Both the position numbers and the translations under genes were made by a program. A DNA stretch of 64,000 nucleotides, from positions 62,128-126,127 of the forward strand of contig NZ_ATYV01000005.1 of NCBI RefSeq assembly GCF_000427865.1, read 5' to 3'. This document shows, piece after piece, positions 63,186-64,000 of the stretch; the first letter of the stretch is position 1, and every line of letters begins with the position of its first letter. The stretch comes from Corynebacterium sputi DSM 45148 (GTDB lineage: Bacteria; Actinomycetota; Actinomycetes; Mycobacteriales; Mycobacteriaceae). The notes beneath the pieces were generated by a model. It made no database searches. It saw only the letters and a list, made by a program, of their open reading frames with translations, and was not told where the DNA came from.

Positions 63186-63854
63186 CTAGTTAACGATCGC
63201 TCCAACGATGTCGCCGATCCGACCAAGATGTTCGACCTCAGTGGCCAGGAAATCAGGTCCGCCCGGGCGACCCATGATCAGCGTGTACCACTGGCCCATC
63301 GGGGCGGCCGCGAGAGACGACTCCATCACGGTCCAGGAATCCGGCAGCCAGTCATCGGTGTCCAATTCGAGGACGCGGGCGGAATCAACCGGGGAACTGT
63401 GCAGCACTCGGCCATCGTCCTCCGGAGCGGCATCGGAAGCGACGAGGCGACGGGAACCGTCACGGCCGTTCTCCAGGACCAAGGCCCAACCAGCCGTCAT
63501 CGTCCCAGGCAAGCCGTCGACGAGCCCCTGGAAAGCCTGAGTCGCCTTCTTTGCCTTCGCGAGCTTCGCCAACATCCGAATCTGACCGCGTCGGTCGACG
63601 GTTCCAGAGAAAGGCCGGATCGAATCAACCTCAACGTCGTCGAGGGATTGGGCGGCGGTGATCAGTGCGTCGGGAAGTGTGTCGTGAGGGATATCGACGA
63701 CCAGGTCGTCGATGACAGTGCCATCGGTGCCGTAGTCGACGACGTCGACGCTGCGGATGTCTCCGTTGACTTCACCGAGCGCAGCAGCAAGATAACCCAG
63801 GGAACCCGGGATATCGGGGAGCTGAACCCGTAGCAGGTAAGTCATCAGTGTCAC
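63186..63854 (-). CDS. ACT-domain amino-acid-binding protein
   Basis: A 222-residue protein with two ACT-like units: TYLLRVQLPDIPGSLGYLAAALGEVNGDIRSVDVV at the N-terminus is a typical ACT domain. It is a known conserved neighbour of ligA in actinobacteria, regulatory function not known. GTG start at 63854 with AAAGG 8 nt upstream; an ATG three codons in is the alternative. Confidence 0.85.
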   Translation of the reverse strand: MTLMTYLLRVQLPDIPGSLGYLAAALGEVNGDIRSVDVVDYGTDGTVIDDLVVDIPHDTLPDALITAAQSLDDVEVDSIRPFSGTVDRRGQIRMLAKLAKAKKATQAFQGLVDGLPGTMTAGWALVLENGRDGSRRLVASDAAPEDDGRVLHSSPVDSARVLELDTDDWLPDSWTVMESSLAAAPMGQWYTLIMGRPGGPDFLATEVEHLGRIGDIVGAIVN

Positions 63855-64000
63855 CGTGGGAACCTTTCGAAGAAAATGGGCGAAGCCGCCCGATTAGCGA
63901 CTCCAGGTTACATGCGGGGCTGACAAAAGCAGACAGCCCCAGGGAGGTTTGCCCCGATGCCCCGTCCAGAGGCAGCCGCGACTACCCTATGGGACGTACC
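63855..64000. other. Gene-free right end with two small hairpins
   Basis: No coding frame was supported. GGGCG/CGCCC forms a hairpin at 63878-63892, followed on the minus strand by ATTTTC, in the leader of the ACT-domain gene. GGGGCTG (63916-63922) and CAGCCCC (63934-63940) form another. Either could be an attenuator or the end of a gene outside the window. Confidence 0.35.

Overview
The window is a chromosomal segment of a high-GC actinobacterium, almost certainly a Corynebacterium. The evidence is conserved gene order together with protein character: argS-lysA-hom-thrB, then rho-prfA-prmC-sua5-wecA-atpI-atpBEFHAGDC, then the DUF2550 gene and nucS, and later etfBA-iscS-mnmA-(MetE-like)-ligA. 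NucS mismatch repair, an Asn/Arg-rich Rho and frequent GTG starts fit the genus. No species can be named from the sequence alone.

Layout. 1-1.8 kb (minus): an AT-richer accessory patch with a lipoprotein and a translationally coupled gene that runs off the left edge; it looks like a secreted-effector locus. 1.9-4.8 kb: a regulatory stretch with DnaA-box-like sequences, a promoter and hairpins, leading into a DEAD-box RNA helicase. 4.8-6.0 kb (minus): a small membrane protein and a secreted HNH-nuclease lipoprotein. 6.1-13.9 kb (plus): a tight four-gene SNF2 helicase/SWIM/SbcD-like/SbcC-like operon, then MarR and PspC genes. 14.9-15.1 kb: tRNA-Arg(CCG). 15.1-18.1 kb (minus): lutABC lactate oxidation. 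18.2-23.6 kb (plus): argS and the aspartate-family pathway genes lysA, hom and thrB. 23.6-25.3 kb (minus): an acyl-CoA synthetase. 25.6-31.4 kb (plus): rho, prfA, prmC, sua5, wecA. 31.4-39.5 kb: the complete F1Fo ATP synthase operon closed by a strong terminator. 39.8-41.4 kb: DUF2550, nucS and a small zinc-ribbon-like protein.

41.4-46.7 kb is a decaying accessory patch: a broken membrane-protein gene, a peptidase-like gene without a normal start at its expected N-terminus, a frameshifted hydrolase, and an operon (epimerase, LLM oxidoreductase, frameshifted SDR, SRPBCC). 46.7-51.5 kb: thiamine-binding protein, YbbN-like thioredoxin, a membrane protein, ABC ATPase, Nudix hydrolase, methyltransferase. 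51.7-57.1 kb: etfBA, iscS-type desulfurase, mnmA and a MetE-like protein. 57.2-60.3 kb: a cobalamin riboswitch and a BtuFCD-type uptake operon. 60.3-63.9 kb: a DnaQ-like exonuclease, ligA and an ACT-domain protein.

The best candidates for something undescribed are the truncated effector-like locus at the left edge, the SNF2-SWIM-SbcDC operon, the deaD leader, the apparent CTG start of atpB, and the habit of convergent genes abutting stop-to-stop with no gap. No CRISPR array, intact insertion sequence or prophage was seen.
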